Shown here: piece by piece, positions 15,732-24,630 of the stretch
Layout of the letters: every line of letters begins with the position of its first letter
Numbering within the stretch: position 1 is the stretch's first letter
NCBI RefSeq assembly: GCF_002803075.1
Contig: NZ_NNBK01000011.1
Coordinates: forward strand, 249,629-313,628
Direction: 5' to 3'
Origin: Streptomyces sp. CB01373
GTDB lineage: Bacteria; Actinomycetota; Actinomycetes; Streptomycetales; Streptomycetaceae
DNA length: 64,000 nt
Made by a program: the position numbers and the translations under genes
Notes under the pieces: generated by a model
The model's database searches: none
Told to the model about the DNA's origin: nothing
Seen by the model: the letters and a program-made list of their open reading frames with translations, nothing else

Positions 15732-17288
15732 ATGCGGTCGGTTCGCATACGGATCCTCACGACGCTGGTCGTGCTGGCGGTCGTGGGGGTGGGCGGCTGG
15801 CAGTTGCTGCCGTCGAAGGACGACAAGGGCAACGCGATCGTCGTGGGCACGACGGACGCGGTCACGTCGCTGGATCCGGCGGGAGCGTACGACGCGGGCT
15901 CCTGGGCGCTGTACAGCAATGTGTACCAGTCCCTGCTGACCTTCGAGCCGGGTGGTGTCACACCCGTGCCGGACGCGGCCAAGGACTGCGTCTTCACCGG
16001 CGGTGGACTGCGCACCTACCGCTGCGAACTGCGCGAGGACATCAAGTTCCCCAGCGGGCGCACGATGACCGGCGAGGACGTGAAGTTCTCCTTCGACCGG
16101 ATCAAGAAGATCAACTCCGACGTCGGCCCCTCCGCGCTGCTGTCGACCCTCGGCTCGGTGGAGGCCGACGGCATGACCGTCACCTTCCACCTGTCGACCC
16201 CGGACGCCACCTTCCCGCTGAAGGTGGCCACGGGCGCCGGCTCCATCGTCGACCACACCCGCTACCCGGCCAACGGGCTGCGCACCGGCACGGCGGCCGA
16301 CGGCACCGGGCCGTACCGGCTCAAGGGGTACGCCAAGGACAAGAACGCGGACCTGGTACCGAACGACGCCTACAAGGGCGCCATCAGCAGCACCGGGCGA
16401 CCGGTCGCGCTGCGCTACTTCGACAGCCCGGCCGAGCTGGAGAAGGCGTGGACGGGCAAGCAGATCGACGTCGCCACGCGCAACCTGCCCCCGAAGCTCC
16501 TCGCCGGACTCAACCCCAGCGACCCCGCGATGCGCGTGTCGGTGTCCGACAGCTCCGAGACCCGCAACCTGTACCTCAACACCCGTGCCTCCTCGCCGCT
16601 GCACGACACCCGCGTCCGGCAGGCCATCGCCTGGCTGATCAACCGCGAGAAGCTGGCCGGCGGCGTGTACGACGGGACCGTGGACGCGCTGTACTCGCTG
16701 ATCCCGGCCGGCATCACGGGCCACAACACGTCCTTCTTCGACGCCTACCCGACGCAGAACGCCCAGAAGGCCCGCGAGCTGCTGACCGAGGCCGGCGTGT
16801 CCGTCCCGGTGCGCTTCACCTACGGCTACGGCCAGGGGCGCGGCGCCGCCGGCGAGGAGGCCGCGGAGCTCAAGCGGCAGCTCGAGGCGAGCGGCCTGTT
16901 CAAGGTCGACCTCAAGGGCTACGAGTGGGCCGACTTCCAGAAGCTCTGGGCGGGCGGCAAGCTCGACGCGTACGCGGTCGGCTGGGTGGCCGACTACCCG
17001 GACCCCGACACCTTCGGCGGCGCCCTCGTCGGCACCGGCAGCACGATGAGGACCGGCTACAGCAGCAAGGCCGTCGACGGCCTCATCCGGGACACCCAGC
17101 AGTACGCCGACCGGGGCCGGATCGCCGGGGACTTCCGCAGCCTCCAGGCGAACGTCGCCGCCGATGTGCCGCTGATCCCGCTGTGGCAGCGCAAGGAGTA
17201 CGTGGTCAGCAGCGAGGACGTCGGCGGCGGCCAGTACCTGTCGGACGGCACGGGCAGCTTCCGGCTCTGGAAGCTCGACTGGATCTGA
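15732..17288 (+). CDS. ABC transporter substrate-binding protein, family 5 (peptide/nickel type)
   Basis: It has 518 residues from an ATG with GGAGGG about six bases upstream. An N-terminal hydrophobic segment (about 5-24, LTTLVVLAVVGVGGWQLL) lacks a lipobox cysteine, so the protein is either cleaved or membrane-anchored. The SBP_bac_5 body follows, with LDPAGAYD, NVYQSLLTFEP, the DIKFPSGRTMTGEDVKFSFDR block and TRNLYLNTRASSPLHDTRVRQAIAW. No permease or ATPase genes are adjacent, so it either serves a transporter elsewhere or acts as a sensor. Only three bases separate its stop from the convergent histidine kinase. Confidence 0.85.
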   Translation: MRSVRIRILTTLVVLAVVGVGGWQLLPSKDDKGNAIVVGTTDAVTSLDPAGAYDAGSWALYSNVYQSLLTFEPGGVTPVPDAAKDCVFTGGGLRTYRCELREDIKFPSGRTMTGEDVKFSFDRIKKINSDVGPSALLSTLGSVEADGMTVTFHLSTPDATFPLKVATGAGSIVDHTRYPANGLRTGTAADGTGPYRLKGYAKDKNADLVPNDAYKGAISSTGRPVALRYFDSPAELEKAWTGKQIDVATRNLPPKLLAGLNPSDPAMRVSVSDSSETRNLYLNTRASSPLHDTRVRQAIAWLINREKLAGGVYDGTVDALYSLIPAGITGHNTSFFDAYPTQNAQKARELLTEAGVSVPVRFTYGYGQGRGAAGEEAAELKRQLEASGLFKVDLKGYEWADFQKLWAGGKLDAYAVGWVADYPDPDTFGGALVGTGSTMRTGYSSKAVDGLIRDTQQYADRGRIAGDFRSLQANVAADVPLIPLWQRKEYVVSSEDVGGGQYLSDGTGSFRLWKLDWI

Positions 17289-17291
17289 CCG

Positions 17292-18746
17292 CTACGGACG
17301 GGCCTGCGCGGGCAGCGTGACCGTCACCGCGAACCCCTCCCCGGGGCCGGTGCGGACGGCCACCTGCCCGCCGTGCGCTTCGGCCACCCCCTGGACGATG
17401 GCCATGCCGAGGCCGCTGCCCGCAGCACCGCCCGCGCGGAAGAAGCGGTCGAAGACGCGCGCCGCGTCCTCCTCCGCCAGCCCGGGCCCCTTGTCCTGGA
17501 CACACAGCCGTACGACACCGTCGGCGCGCTCCGCGGTGAGCCGCACCGGGACGTCGGCGGGCGTGTGGACGCGCACGTTGGCCACCAGGTTGCCGAGCAC
17601 CTGCCGCAGCCCCGACTCGTCGGCGTGCACGAGCAGTACGCCCTCGGCGCCGACCGTCACGGGCCGCTCCGGCTGCTGCGCGCGCAGGTCCTCGGCGGCG
17701 TCCCGCACCAGCCGGACGACGTCGACGTTCCGCAACCGCAACTGGGGCCGCTGGTCCAGGCGGGCCAGGGTGAGCAGTTCGTCGACGAGCCGCCCCATGC
17801 GGTCCGCCTCGGCGTTCATCCGGTCCCAGGCGCGCCTGCGTTCGCCGGGCTCGGTCAGCATCCCCTTGTCGTAGAGCTGGAGGTAGCCGCGTATCGCCGA
17901 CAGCGGGGTGCGCAGCTCGTGCGAGGCGTCGGCGACGAAGCGGCGCAGCTGGGCGGCGCTGCGCTCGCGCGTGCGGTACGCCGACTCCACCTGGTGCAGC
18001 ATGGAGTTCAGCGCGACGCGCAGCTGTTCCACCTCCTGGGTGGGATGGTGACTCGAGGGCACGCGCCGGGTCAGGTCGCCCTCGGCGATGGCCGATGAGG
18101 TCTCCACCATGTCCTCCAGCGGGCGCATCCGGAGCCGCACGCTGAACATCGTCAGGCAGGCCAGGAGCGCCAGCAGCAGCGTGCCGACGCCCAGGTCCAG
18201 TCTGAGGGCCTTGGCGATGCCCTGGTGCAGCGCGTCGGTGGAGGTGGCGAACAGGAGGTAGTTGCCGTCGGTCAGACGGGCGGCGGTCGCCCGGTAGGTG
18301 GCGCCGTGCAGCGTCACCTCGTGCGGTGCGCGGCCGGCGGCGAGCGCGCGCGGGTCGCCGATCGCGGCGGCCAGCGACCGCTGGGCGTCGGTCGGCACGA
18401 AACCGGCGATGGGCAGGGCCTCGCCCCCGCTGCCGACGGCGGTGAACACGGACTCCGGGCGTGGCCTGTTGATGGTGGGCTGTACGAAGTGGTCCCGGAT
18501 GAGGGTCAGCGCGGCCAGCGAGTCGATCTGCCGCATGGTGAGCCGGGAGTCCACCACGGAGTCACGGGTCTTGATCAGCTGGTTGTCGATCTGGCCGAGC
18601 AGGTAGTGCCGCATGCCCACCAGGCTCGCGGCGGTCGCCACCACGATCCCCACGGCGAGCAGTCCGACGTTGGTCAGGGTGAGCTTGCCGCGCAGGGAGT
18701 GGAGCCCGTGCCTGCGGCGCCGCGGACGCGGTCTGCCCGGCCTCAT
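17292..18746 (-). CDS. two-component sensor histidine kinase
   Basis: It has 484 residues. After a basic N-terminus come membrane helix 1 (about 22-45), an extracytoplasmic sensor region of about 110 residues, helix 2 (LLLALLACLTMFSV) and a HAMP linker. The HisKA box is FVADASHELRTPLSAIRGY, with the phospho-accepting His. HATPase_c blocks are GNLVANVRVHTP (N box), DKGPGLAEEDAARVFDRFFRA (G1/F box) and GSGLGMAIV (G2). Its start overlaps the stop of the response-regulator gene as ATGA, so the pair is translationally coupled. Confidence 0.93.
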   Translation of the reverse strand: MRPGRPRPRRRRHGLHSLRGKLTLTNVGLLAVGIVVATAASLVGMRHYLLGQIDNQLIKTRDSVVDSRLTMRQIDSLAALTLIRDHFVQPTINRPRPESVFTAVGSGGEALPIAGFVPTDAQRSLAAAIGDPRALAAGRAPHEVTLHGATYRATAARLTDGNYLLFATSTDALHQGIAKALRLDLGVGTLLLALLACLTMFSVRLRMRPLEDMVETSSAIAEGDLTRRVPSSHHPTQEVEQLRVALNSMLHQVESAYRTRERSAAQLRRFVADASHELRTPLSAIRGYLQLYDKGMLTEPGERRRAWDRMNAEADRMGRLVDELLTLARLDQRPQLRLRNVDVVRLVRDAAEDLRAQQPERPVTVGAEGVLLVHADESGLRQVLGNLVANVRVHTPADVPVRLTAERADGVVRLCVQDKGPGLAEEDAARVFDRFFRAGGAAGSGLGMAIVQGVAEAHGGQVAVRTGPGEGFAVTVTLPAQARP

Positions 18747-19447
18747 GCCAGCCCGTATCCCACGCCCCGCCGGGTCGTGATCAACGGCGGTCCGAGCGTG
18801 TCCAGTTTGCGGCGCAGATAGCTGATGTAGGTCTCGACGACGGTCGACTCGGGCGGTGTGTGCTCGTACTGCCAGACGTGCCTGAGGAGTTGGTCCTTGG
18901 GGACGATCCGGCCGCCGTTGCGCACCAGGAAGCGCAGCAGCGCGTACTCGGTGGGGGTGAGCTCGACCGTGCGGCCCGCGCGGTGCGCCGAGTAGGTCGT
19001 CTCGTCCAGCTCCAGGTCGCCGTAGCACAGCGGCGGGCGCTGAGGGAGGACGTCGGTGGAGCATGTGCGGCGCAGCACGGCGCGGACCCGGGCGACGACC
19101 TCGTCGATGTTGAACGGCTTGGTGATGTAGTCGTCGCCGAAGCCGAGCGCGCCGACGATCTCCGCGGGCGCGTCCCGCGCGGTGACGAAGACCAGCGCCA
19201 GGCCGGGGCAGCGGGTGCGCAACTCGCGGCCCAGCGCCCGGCCGTCCCCGTCCGGCAGCATCACGTCCAGCAGGGCCACGTCGGGCCGGGTGCGCTCGGC
19301 GAGCGCGCACGCCTCGCGGACGGTGCCCGCGGTCATCACCTGGAAGCGGTGGTAGCGCAGGGCGATGGCGAGGACGTCCGCGATGGACTCCTCGTCCTCG
19401 ACGACGAGGACCGTCGCCCCTTCGTGCGCTGCCTCGTTGACGGTCAT
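18743..19447 (-). CDS. OmpR-family response regulator
   Basis: It has 234 residues. The receiver domain (about 12-125) has acidic residues VVEDEE, the phospho-acceptor Asp61 in LLDVMLPDGDG, and TKPF with the conserved lysine. The winged-helix effector (about 140-234) includes LTPTEYALLRFLVRNGG and YISYLRRKL. The gene precedes its kinase on the minus strand. It is divergent from the MMPL exporter across 147 bases, making that exporter the obvious candidate target. Confidence 0.93.
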   Translation of the reverse strand: MTVNEAAHEGATVLVVEDEESIADVLAIALRYHRFQVMTAGTVREACALAERTRPDVALLDVMLPDGDGRALGRELRTRCPGLALVFVTARDAPAEIVGALGFGDDYITKPFNIDEVVARVRAVLRRTCSTDVLPQRPPLCYGDLELDETTYSAHRAGRTVELTPTEYALLRFLVRNGGRIVPKDQLLRHVWQYEHTPPESTVVETYISYLRRKLDTLGPPLITTRRGVGYGLA

Positions 19448-19594
19448 GTCCCCAGTATCCGCGGCGGGACCGGCGGAGGGGCCGCCGGAGCTTTGGAGTT
19501 CCTTGAGAGTCGTGGCCGCAGGTGCCCGTCCGCGCCCGCCGCTGCGGATGCTGGTGTCCAGGACCCGGGGGACCCGGATGAAGGAGCGGAGAGA

Positions 19595-22015
19595 GTGACG
19601 ACATTGGCGCGGTGGTGCTACCGGCACCGGCTGCTGGTCCTGCTGCTGTGGGTGGTGGCGCTGATCGGGGCGGGCGCGGGGGCGTCCGCCGGGGGGACGG
19701 CCTACGCGAACGTCTTCTCCCTGCCGGACACGGACTCCAAGTCCGCGTTCGACCTGATGGAGAAGGCGTTCCCGAAGGCCGCGGGCGACACCGACACGGT
19801 GGTGTGGAAGGTCGACAGCGGATCGGTCCGGGACGCGTCGGTGCGCGCCCGGATCGAGCCCGCCCTGGAGGAGATCGGCCGGATGCCGGGGGTCGGCGCG
19901 GTCAGCAGCCCCTACGCAGGCGCCCGGGGCGCGACGCAGATCAGCCGGGACGGGACGATCGCGTACGCGCAGCTCACCTTCACCCAGCGGGCGAACGAGG
20001 TGCCCAAGCAGCTCGTGCAGGATGTGGTCGACACCGCGCGGGCAGCCGAACAAAGCGGTCTGCGGGTCGAGTTGGGCGGTCAGGCGATCACCCGGATCCA
20101 GGGGCCGCCCACGGGCCTGTCCGAGCTGGTCGGCCTCGCGGCGGCGGCGCTCGTGCTGTTCCTCGCCTTCGGCTCGCTCTTCGCGATGCTCCTGCCGATC
20201 GCAGTGGCGGTCTTCGGCGTCGGAATCGGCCTGTTCTCCACCCAGTTGATCAGCCATGTCACGGACGTTCCCGACATCGCGCCGCTGCTGGCCTCGCTGA
20301 TCGGCCTCGGGGTCGGCATCGACTACGCGCTGTTCATCGTCACCCGGCACCGGCGGGGCCTGCTGCGCGGTCTGGAACCGGAGGAGTCGGCGGCGGTCGC
20401 CCTCAACACCTCGGGCCGTGCGGTGCTGTTCGCGGGCGGCACGGTGTGCATCGCGCTCGCCGGGATGCTGGTGACGAACCTGCGCTTCCTGGACGGTGTG
20501 GTCATCGGTACCTCGCTCACGGTGGTGCTGAGCGTGCTCGCGGCCGTCACGCTGCTGCCCGCGCTGCTCGGCTTCCTCGGGCCGCGGGTGCTCAGCCGGC
20601 GCCAGCGTCGGCGGCTCGCGGCCGAGGGCCCCGCGCGGGAGGAGCGGGCCAGCTCGCTCGCGGCCCGCTGGTCGGGCACGGTGCAGAGGCGTCCCGCCTG
20701 GATCGCGGGCCTCGCGCTGGTCGTCATGGTCCTTCTCGCGCTGCCGGTGCTGTCGCTGCGGCTGGGTGCCACGGACCAGGGCAACGACGACGCCTCGACG
20801 ACGACCCGCAGGGCGTACGACCTGCTGGCCGAGGGCTTCGGACCGGGCTTCAACGGGCCGCTCCAGGTGGTCTCGGCCGGCGGTGACACCACCGCGCTGG
20901 TCAAGGGCATCGCCGGGACCCGCGGGGTGGCCCGGGTGGCAGCGCTGCCGCCCGCGCACGGCGTCACCGTCATCCAGGTCGTCCCGACCACCTCGCCGCA
21001 GTCCGAGCAGACGGACCGGCTCATCGACACCCTGCGCGACGAGGTGATCCCCGGGGCCGGCGTGCGGGCGCACGTCGGCGGTGTCACGGCGGTCTCGAAG
21101 GACTTCGCGTCCGTCACGGGCGACCGGCTGCCGTACTTCGTCGCGACCATCGTCGGTCTCGGCTTCCTGCTCCTGCTGGTCGCCTTCCGGTCGCTGCTGG
21201 TGCCGTTGACGGCGGCCGTGATGAACCTGGTCGCCGCCGCCGCGTCGTTCGGCGTCCTGGTGGCGATCTACCAGTGGGGCTGGGGCCTTGAGTTGCTGGG
21301 CCTCGGCAAGGAGGGCCCGATCCAGGCGTTCCTGCCGGTCATCATGCTGTCCCTGCTGTTCGGCCTGTCGATGGACTACCAGGTCTTCCTGGTGAGCCGG
21401 ATGCACGAGGAGTGGGTGCACACGCGGGACAACGCCCGCGCGGTCCGGGTGGGCCTCGCGGAGACCAGCCGGGTCATCAACTCCGCGGCCCTGATCAAGG
21501 TCTGCGTCTTCCTCGCCTTCGTCCTGAGCGGGAACCAGGGCGCGGCGATGGCGGGTGTGGGCCTCGCGGCGGCGGTCGCGCTGGACGCGTTCGTGCTGCG
21601 GACCGCGCTGGTGCCGGCGGCGATGCATCTGTTCGGCCGGGCCAACTGGTGGTTGCCGGCCTGGCTGGAACGCCGTCTGCCGCATCTGGCGGTGGAGCCG
21701 GCGGAGGAGCCCGAGGAGGCACCGGTGCCGCGTCCGGGCCCCGCTTCCGTGATCCACGGCTTCATCCGCACCGAGGAGGGCGAGCCGGTCCACGGCGCGG
21801 CCGTGACCCTGCTGTCCAAGGGCGGACGCCAACTGGACCGCGTGACGTCCCTGGCCGACGGCTCGTACATCGTCGCGGTCCCGGCCCCGGACACCTACCT
21901 GCTGGCGGCCACGGCGGCGCAGTACGGCTCGCGGGCGCGGCATGTCGTGGTGGAGGACGGGCCGCTGGTGTACGACGTGGAACTCGCGGAGGGGGAGGTG
22001 GACGCGGTCAAGTAG
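19595..22015 (+). CDS. MMPL-family RND transporter with C-terminal regulatory-like beta domain
   Basis: It has 806 residues from GTG with AAGGAG about eight bases upstream. Two RND halves are visible: LLLWVVALIGAGAGA opens helix 1, exported loops start at YANVFSLPDTDSKSA and DQGNDDAST, and the helix clusters contain GLGVGIDYALFIVTRHR and LLFGLSMDYQVFLVSRMHEEW, the proton-relay motifs of MMPL proteins. The family exports lipids and hydrophobic compounds. After the last helix (about 690) comes an extra domain of about 80 residues, VIHGFIRTEEGEPVHGAAVTL to DGSYIVAVPAPDTYLL, like a carboxypeptidase regulatory (transthyretin-like) fold. Control by the divergent two-component system is likely. Confidence 0.9.
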   Translation: MTTLARWCYRHRLLVLLLWVVALIGAGAGASAGGTAYANVFSLPDTDSKSAFDLMEKAFPKAAGDTDTVVWKVDSGSVRDASVRARIEPALEEIGRMPGVGAVSSPYAGARGATQISRDGTIAYAQLTFTQRANEVPKQLVQDVVDTARAAEQSGLRVELGGQAITRIQGPPTGLSELVGLAAAALVLFLAFGSLFAMLLPIAVAVFGVGIGLFSTQLISHVTDVPDIAPLLASLIGLGVGIDYALFIVTRHRRGLLRGLEPEESAAVALNTSGRAVLFAGGTVCIALAGMLVTNLRFLDGVVIGTSLTVVLSVLAAVTLLPALLGFLGPRVLSRRQRRRLAAEGPAREERASSLAARWSGTVQRRPAWIAGLALVVMVLLALPVLSLRLGATDQGNDDASTTTRRAYDLLAEGFGPGFNGPLQVVSAGGDTTALVKGIAGTRGVARVAALPPAHGVTVIQVVPTTSPQSEQTDRLIDTLRDEVIPGAGVRAHVGGVTAVSKDFASVTGDRLPYFVATIVGLGFLLLLVAFRSLLVPLTAAVMNLVAAAASFGVLVAIYQWGWGLELLGLGKEGPIQAFLPVIMLSLLFGLSMDYQVFLVSRMHEEWVHTRDNARAVRVGLAETSRVINSAALIKVCVFLAFVLSGNQGAAMAGVGLAAAVALDAFVLRTALVPAAMHLFGRANWWLPAWLERRLPHLAVEPAEEPEEAPVPRPGPASVIHGFIRTEEGEPVHGAAVTLLSKGGRQLDRVTSLADGSYIVAVPAPDTYLLAATAAQYGSRARHVVVEDGPLVYDVELAEGEVDAVK

Positions 22016-22625
22016 CCTTCTTCTGCCCGGCCTTGAGGACCTCGGTCACGTCGAGGGTGACCTTGGCGCCGATGGAGTCGGGCAGGGTGACGAGCTCGCC
22101 GGGGGCGTGGGGGCGGTGGTACTCGTACTTACCCTCGGCCGGCTCCGCCAGGACGTGAAGGCGCTGGTGTTTGCGGTCGACGACGAGGTACACGGGGACT
22201 TTCGCCTCCGCGTAGGCGGCGACCTTGGTCCTCAGGTCGTCCTTCCAGTTGCTGGAGGTCACTTCCAGCACGAGACGGAAGCAGACCGGGTCGTACGCGT
22301 TGTTCTCGACGAAGTGCTCGTCGATGTCGGCGTCCACCACAGCGAGGTCGGGGATCGCGTAGTCCTCTGCACCGGTGGGCAGCCGGAGCCCGACGTTCTG
22401 AAGGACCTCGGTCTCGTCGTCGTCGAGTCCTGCGGCGATGAAGGGGCGCATCAGCTTCGTCAGGGCACGGGCATGGGGAGCATCCGGTGATGGGGTCACG
22501 AGGAGGTGGCCTCCGATGATCTCGACGCGGTAGCCCGGATGGCGCTCCATGATCTCGTCGGCGATGGCCGTGAGCGAGAACGGCCGGTCGTGGTCGAAGG
22601 GCTGCTCGACGGATGCTGCGGACAT
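22008..22625 (-). CDS. Uma2-family (PD-(D/E)XK-like) putative endonuclease
   Basis: It has 205 residues. The DUF820/Uma2 core is visible as EIIGGHLLVTPSP, PDLAVVDAD and FRLVLEVTSSNWKDDLRTKVAAYAEAKVPVYLVVD, giving the D/E-x-K catalytic layout (Asp, Glu, Lys). The family is abundant in Streptomyces and of unknown role. The ATG at 22625 has AGGAGG seven bases upstream. The C-terminal codons overlap the end of the convergent MMPL gene by eight bases. Confidence 0.88.
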   Translation of the reverse strand: MSAASVEQPFDHDRPFSLTAIADEIMERHPGYRVEIIGGHLLVTPSPDAPHARALTKLMRPFIAAGLDDDETEVLQNVGLRLPTGAEDYAIPDLAVVDADIDEHFVENNAYDPVCFRLVLEVTSSNWKDDLRTKVAAYAEAKVPVYLVVDRKHQRLHVLAEPAEGKYEYHRPHAPGELVTLPDSIGAKVTLDVTEVLKAGQKKAT

Positions 22626-22715
22626 CACGTGCCTCCTGGGGGCTGGTGTCGAGAGCATCATCGTAGGCAGGCCGCGCGCCGGGTGTCCCCTCCGCGCCCG
22701 TTCACCCGGACGTGA

Positions 22716-23474
22716 TCACTCGACCGAAGTGTTCCGGCCCCTGCTCGCCGGATCCGGCATCATCCTCGTCATGCCCGGCAGGAAGTCCTTGAACAGGTCG
22801 TGCACCTCGTGCACCAGGGGGCGCAGGACGCGGAAGCGGGCCAGGGACACTCCGCGGGCGGTGAGCCGGGCGCCTCGTTCGGCCAGCCGGTAGCTGCGTT
22901 CGCGGCCCTCCGTGCGGTCGAAGATCCAGTACAGGACGAGCCCCATCTGGGAGAGCCACATCAGCTCGGGCAGCACCTCCCGCAGGTCCGCCGGGACCTT
23001 GGTCCGCGCGCCGTACAGCAGCTCCTTGTGGATGTCGATGGCCTCCGCGCGCGCGTGCTCCGACTCGGCGGAGAAGGGGCTGAGCGGGCTGTCGGGGTCG
23101 GCGGCGTTCTTGAAGAACTGCACCGCGAACTCGTGGTACGGCGTGGCGATGTCCAGCCACGCCGTGAGCACGCCCGCCAGCCGTGCCTCCAGGTCGCTCT
23201 CCCGGGCCAGGACCTCCCGGACCGCCTCCCGGTGCTCGGCGGCGATCCGGTCGTAGAACCCCTGGATCAGGTGTTCCTTGCCCTCGAAGTAGTAGTACGC
23301 GTTGCCGACGGAGACCCCGGCCTCCTTGGCGATGGCCCGCATGGTCGTCTTGTCGTAGCCGCGCTCCTGGAACAGCCGCATGGCCGTCTCCAGGATGAGC
23401 GCGCGGGTCTGCTCGGACTTGCTGGCGGGCACGCCCTCACCGGGGCCGTCGTCGTAGTCGTTCTTCGGGGGCAC
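22716..23474 (-). CDS. TetR-family transcriptional regulator
   Basis: It has 252 residues. The N-terminal helix-turn-helix is ALILETAMRLFQERGYDKTTMRAIAKEAGVSVGNAYYYF (about 24-65), followed by a large helical ligand domain with the sequence PELMWLSQMGLVLYWIFDRT. The GTG at 23474 lies six bases after a TAGGCT -10 box (minus strand), so the mRNA is probably leaderless; part of that box comes from the end of the adjoining repeat element. It may bind the TTGAACGCGTTCAA palindromes about 1.2 kb away in the same gene group; that is inference only. Confidence 0.9.
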   Translation of the reverse strand: MPPKNDYDDGPGEGVPASKSEQTRALILETAMRLFQERGYDKTTMRAIAKEAGVSVGNAYYYFEGKEHLIQGFYDRIAAEHREAVREVLARESDLEARLAGVLTAWLDIATPYHEFAVQFFKNAADPDSPLSPFSAESEHARAEAIDIHKELLYGARTKVPADLREVLPELMWLSQMGLVLYWIFDRTEGRERSYRLAERGARLTARGVSLARFRVLRPLVHEVHDLFKDFLPGMTRMMPDPASRGRNTSVE

Positions 23475-23483
23475 GCACAGAGC

Positions 23484-23712
23484 CTAGTGCTGCGACCGTA
23501 AAGGTTCACCGGCTCACGACGCCCGGCACGGCTCCCCCAAGCTCTTCGAGCAGGGGGGACCCCCAGCCGCGTTGTCGCATCACCCGAGTACATCCAGTAC
23601 GCGGGCGATGCTCCGCCTTGCGATGCTCCCCCACTGCCCGAAGGGCGTGGGAGGTGCCCCCAGCACCGGACGCCGCGAGCTTCCCGGCGAACCTTCCCGG
23701 CCACAGCACTAG
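23484..23712. repeat. MITE-like repeat element with 9-bp terminal inverted repeats
   Basis: The 229-bp segment begins CTAGTGCTG (23484-23492) and ends with its exact complement CAGCACTAG (23704-23712). The interior is non-coding and full of short hairpins (for example around CCCCCAAGCTC...GAGCAGGGGG and TGCTCCCCC...GGGAGGTGC). I recognise near-identical sequence as a recurrent intergenic element in Streptomyces genomes. No transposase is encoded, so any mobility would be in trans. The right end supplies the TAG stop of the neighbouring DCC-family gene and the left end part of the TetR -10 box. Confidence 0.65.
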
Positions 23713-24167
23713 CCAGTGGCGCACGCGCCGCCGTCGCAGCCGGGTGGGTCGTAGGTCCAGCCGAGGCGGGGGTCGTAGGACCACCCGTCCCCGCGCCGGT
23801 ACGCGGCCCCGCCCCACTGCCCGCCGCGCCACTTGGCGGCGGCCAGCACCGCGCCCCGGGCGAGCCGTGCGCCCGCCGGGGTGCTGAGCCGGTGGGCGAG
23901 CGGCCGGTGCTCGCGCAGCGCCCACAGGACGACGATCCAGGCGGCGGCGCCCCGGTAGACCTGGCCCGAGTCGCCGACGACCGTGACCTCGTCCAGGGTG
24001 GCGCCGTGGTCGAGGGTCGGGAAACGCCGTGCGGCCTGCTCGGAGCCGGCCGGGACCAGTTCCAGGGGCACCAACTGCGGCTGCCTGACGAGCCAGTCGC
24101 GCACGGACGCGCACAGCGCGCACTCGGCGTCGTACAGGACGGTGAGCCCGCGGACCGGGACGCCCAC
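23709..24167 (-). CDS. DCC-family thiol-disulfide oxidoreductase-like protein (DUF393)
   Basis: It has 152 residues. The DUF393 hallmark is LTVLYDAECALCASVRDWL with the CxxC pair; the middle segment (AAAWIVVLWALREHRPLAHRLSTPAG) is also typical. The C-terminus adds repeated GWSYDPRLGWTYDPPGCDGGAC with two more cysteines. The GTG start was chosen to precede the conserved strand directly; the ribosome site is weak. The stop codon lies inside the terminal repeat of the adjoining element, so insertion may have altered the original C-terminus. Confidence 0.8.
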   Translation of the reverse strand: MGVPVRGLTVLYDAECALCASVRDWLVRQPQLVPLELVPAGSEQAARRFPTLDHGATLDEVTVVGDSGQVYRGAAAWIVVLWALREHRPLAHRLSTPAGARLARGAVLAAAKWRGGQWGGAAYRRGDGWSYDPRLGWTYDPPGCDGGACATG

Positions 24168-24207
24168 CGAGGCGTCCGGTCCCGGCCGGCGGCGGCCGGC
24201 ATCGCGC

Positions 24208-24615
24208 TCACGCCCCGGCCGAGGGGGCGGCCCAGTCCTGCGGCGCGACCGGCGGCACCTGCTCGCGCTCCAGCACCCCGCGGCGGCGAATCCGGTTGAG
24301 CACGTACACGTTGCCCAGGTGCATCGCGCCGAGCACCAGCAGCACCACGCCGAGTTTCGTCGACAGCGCCTCGAAGATGCCGCGAGTGTCGTCGATGCGC
24401 TGGTCGCCGCTCAGGTACAGCGCGACGAAGCCGAGGTTCACGAGGTAGAAGCCGACCACCAGCAGGTGGTTGACGGCGTCGGCGAGCCTGTCGTCGCCGT
24501 GCAGCACGTCGGCGAGGAAGATCCGCCCGTTGCTGCTGAGCGTGCGGGCCACCCAGACGGTCAGGCCGATGCTGACGAGCAGATAGATGACGTAGGCGAT
24601 GACCGTGCGGTCCAT
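24208..24615 (-). CDS. small integral membrane protein, operator-controlled
   Basis: It has 135 residues and three or four membrane helices (about 5-22, 46-66 and 84-105), beginning MDRTVIAYVIYLLVSIGLTVW. I do not recognise a characterised family. The ATG at 24615 (AAGGGG about eight bases upstream) was preferred over the GTG three codons earlier. The promoter region has a strong -35/-10 pair embedded in two palindromes, so expression is probably tightly repressed. The DCC-family gene 40 bases downstream is likely in the same operon. Confidence 0.75.
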   Translation of the reverse strand: MDRTVIAYVIYLLVSIGLTVWVARTLSSNGRIFLADVLHGDDRLADAVNHLLVVGFYLVNLGFVALYLSGDQRIDDTRGIFEALSTKLGVVLLVLGAMHLGNVYVLNRIRRRGVLEREQVPPVAPQDWAAPSAGA

Positions 24616-24630
24616 GCCCCCCACCCCTTC

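Noticed and set aside
18743..21943. Extended minus-strand frame upstream of the response regulator, opposite the MMPL gene
   Set aside because: The response regulator has a clear start at 19447; the extension is the shadow of the MMPL gene and overlaps its promoter.
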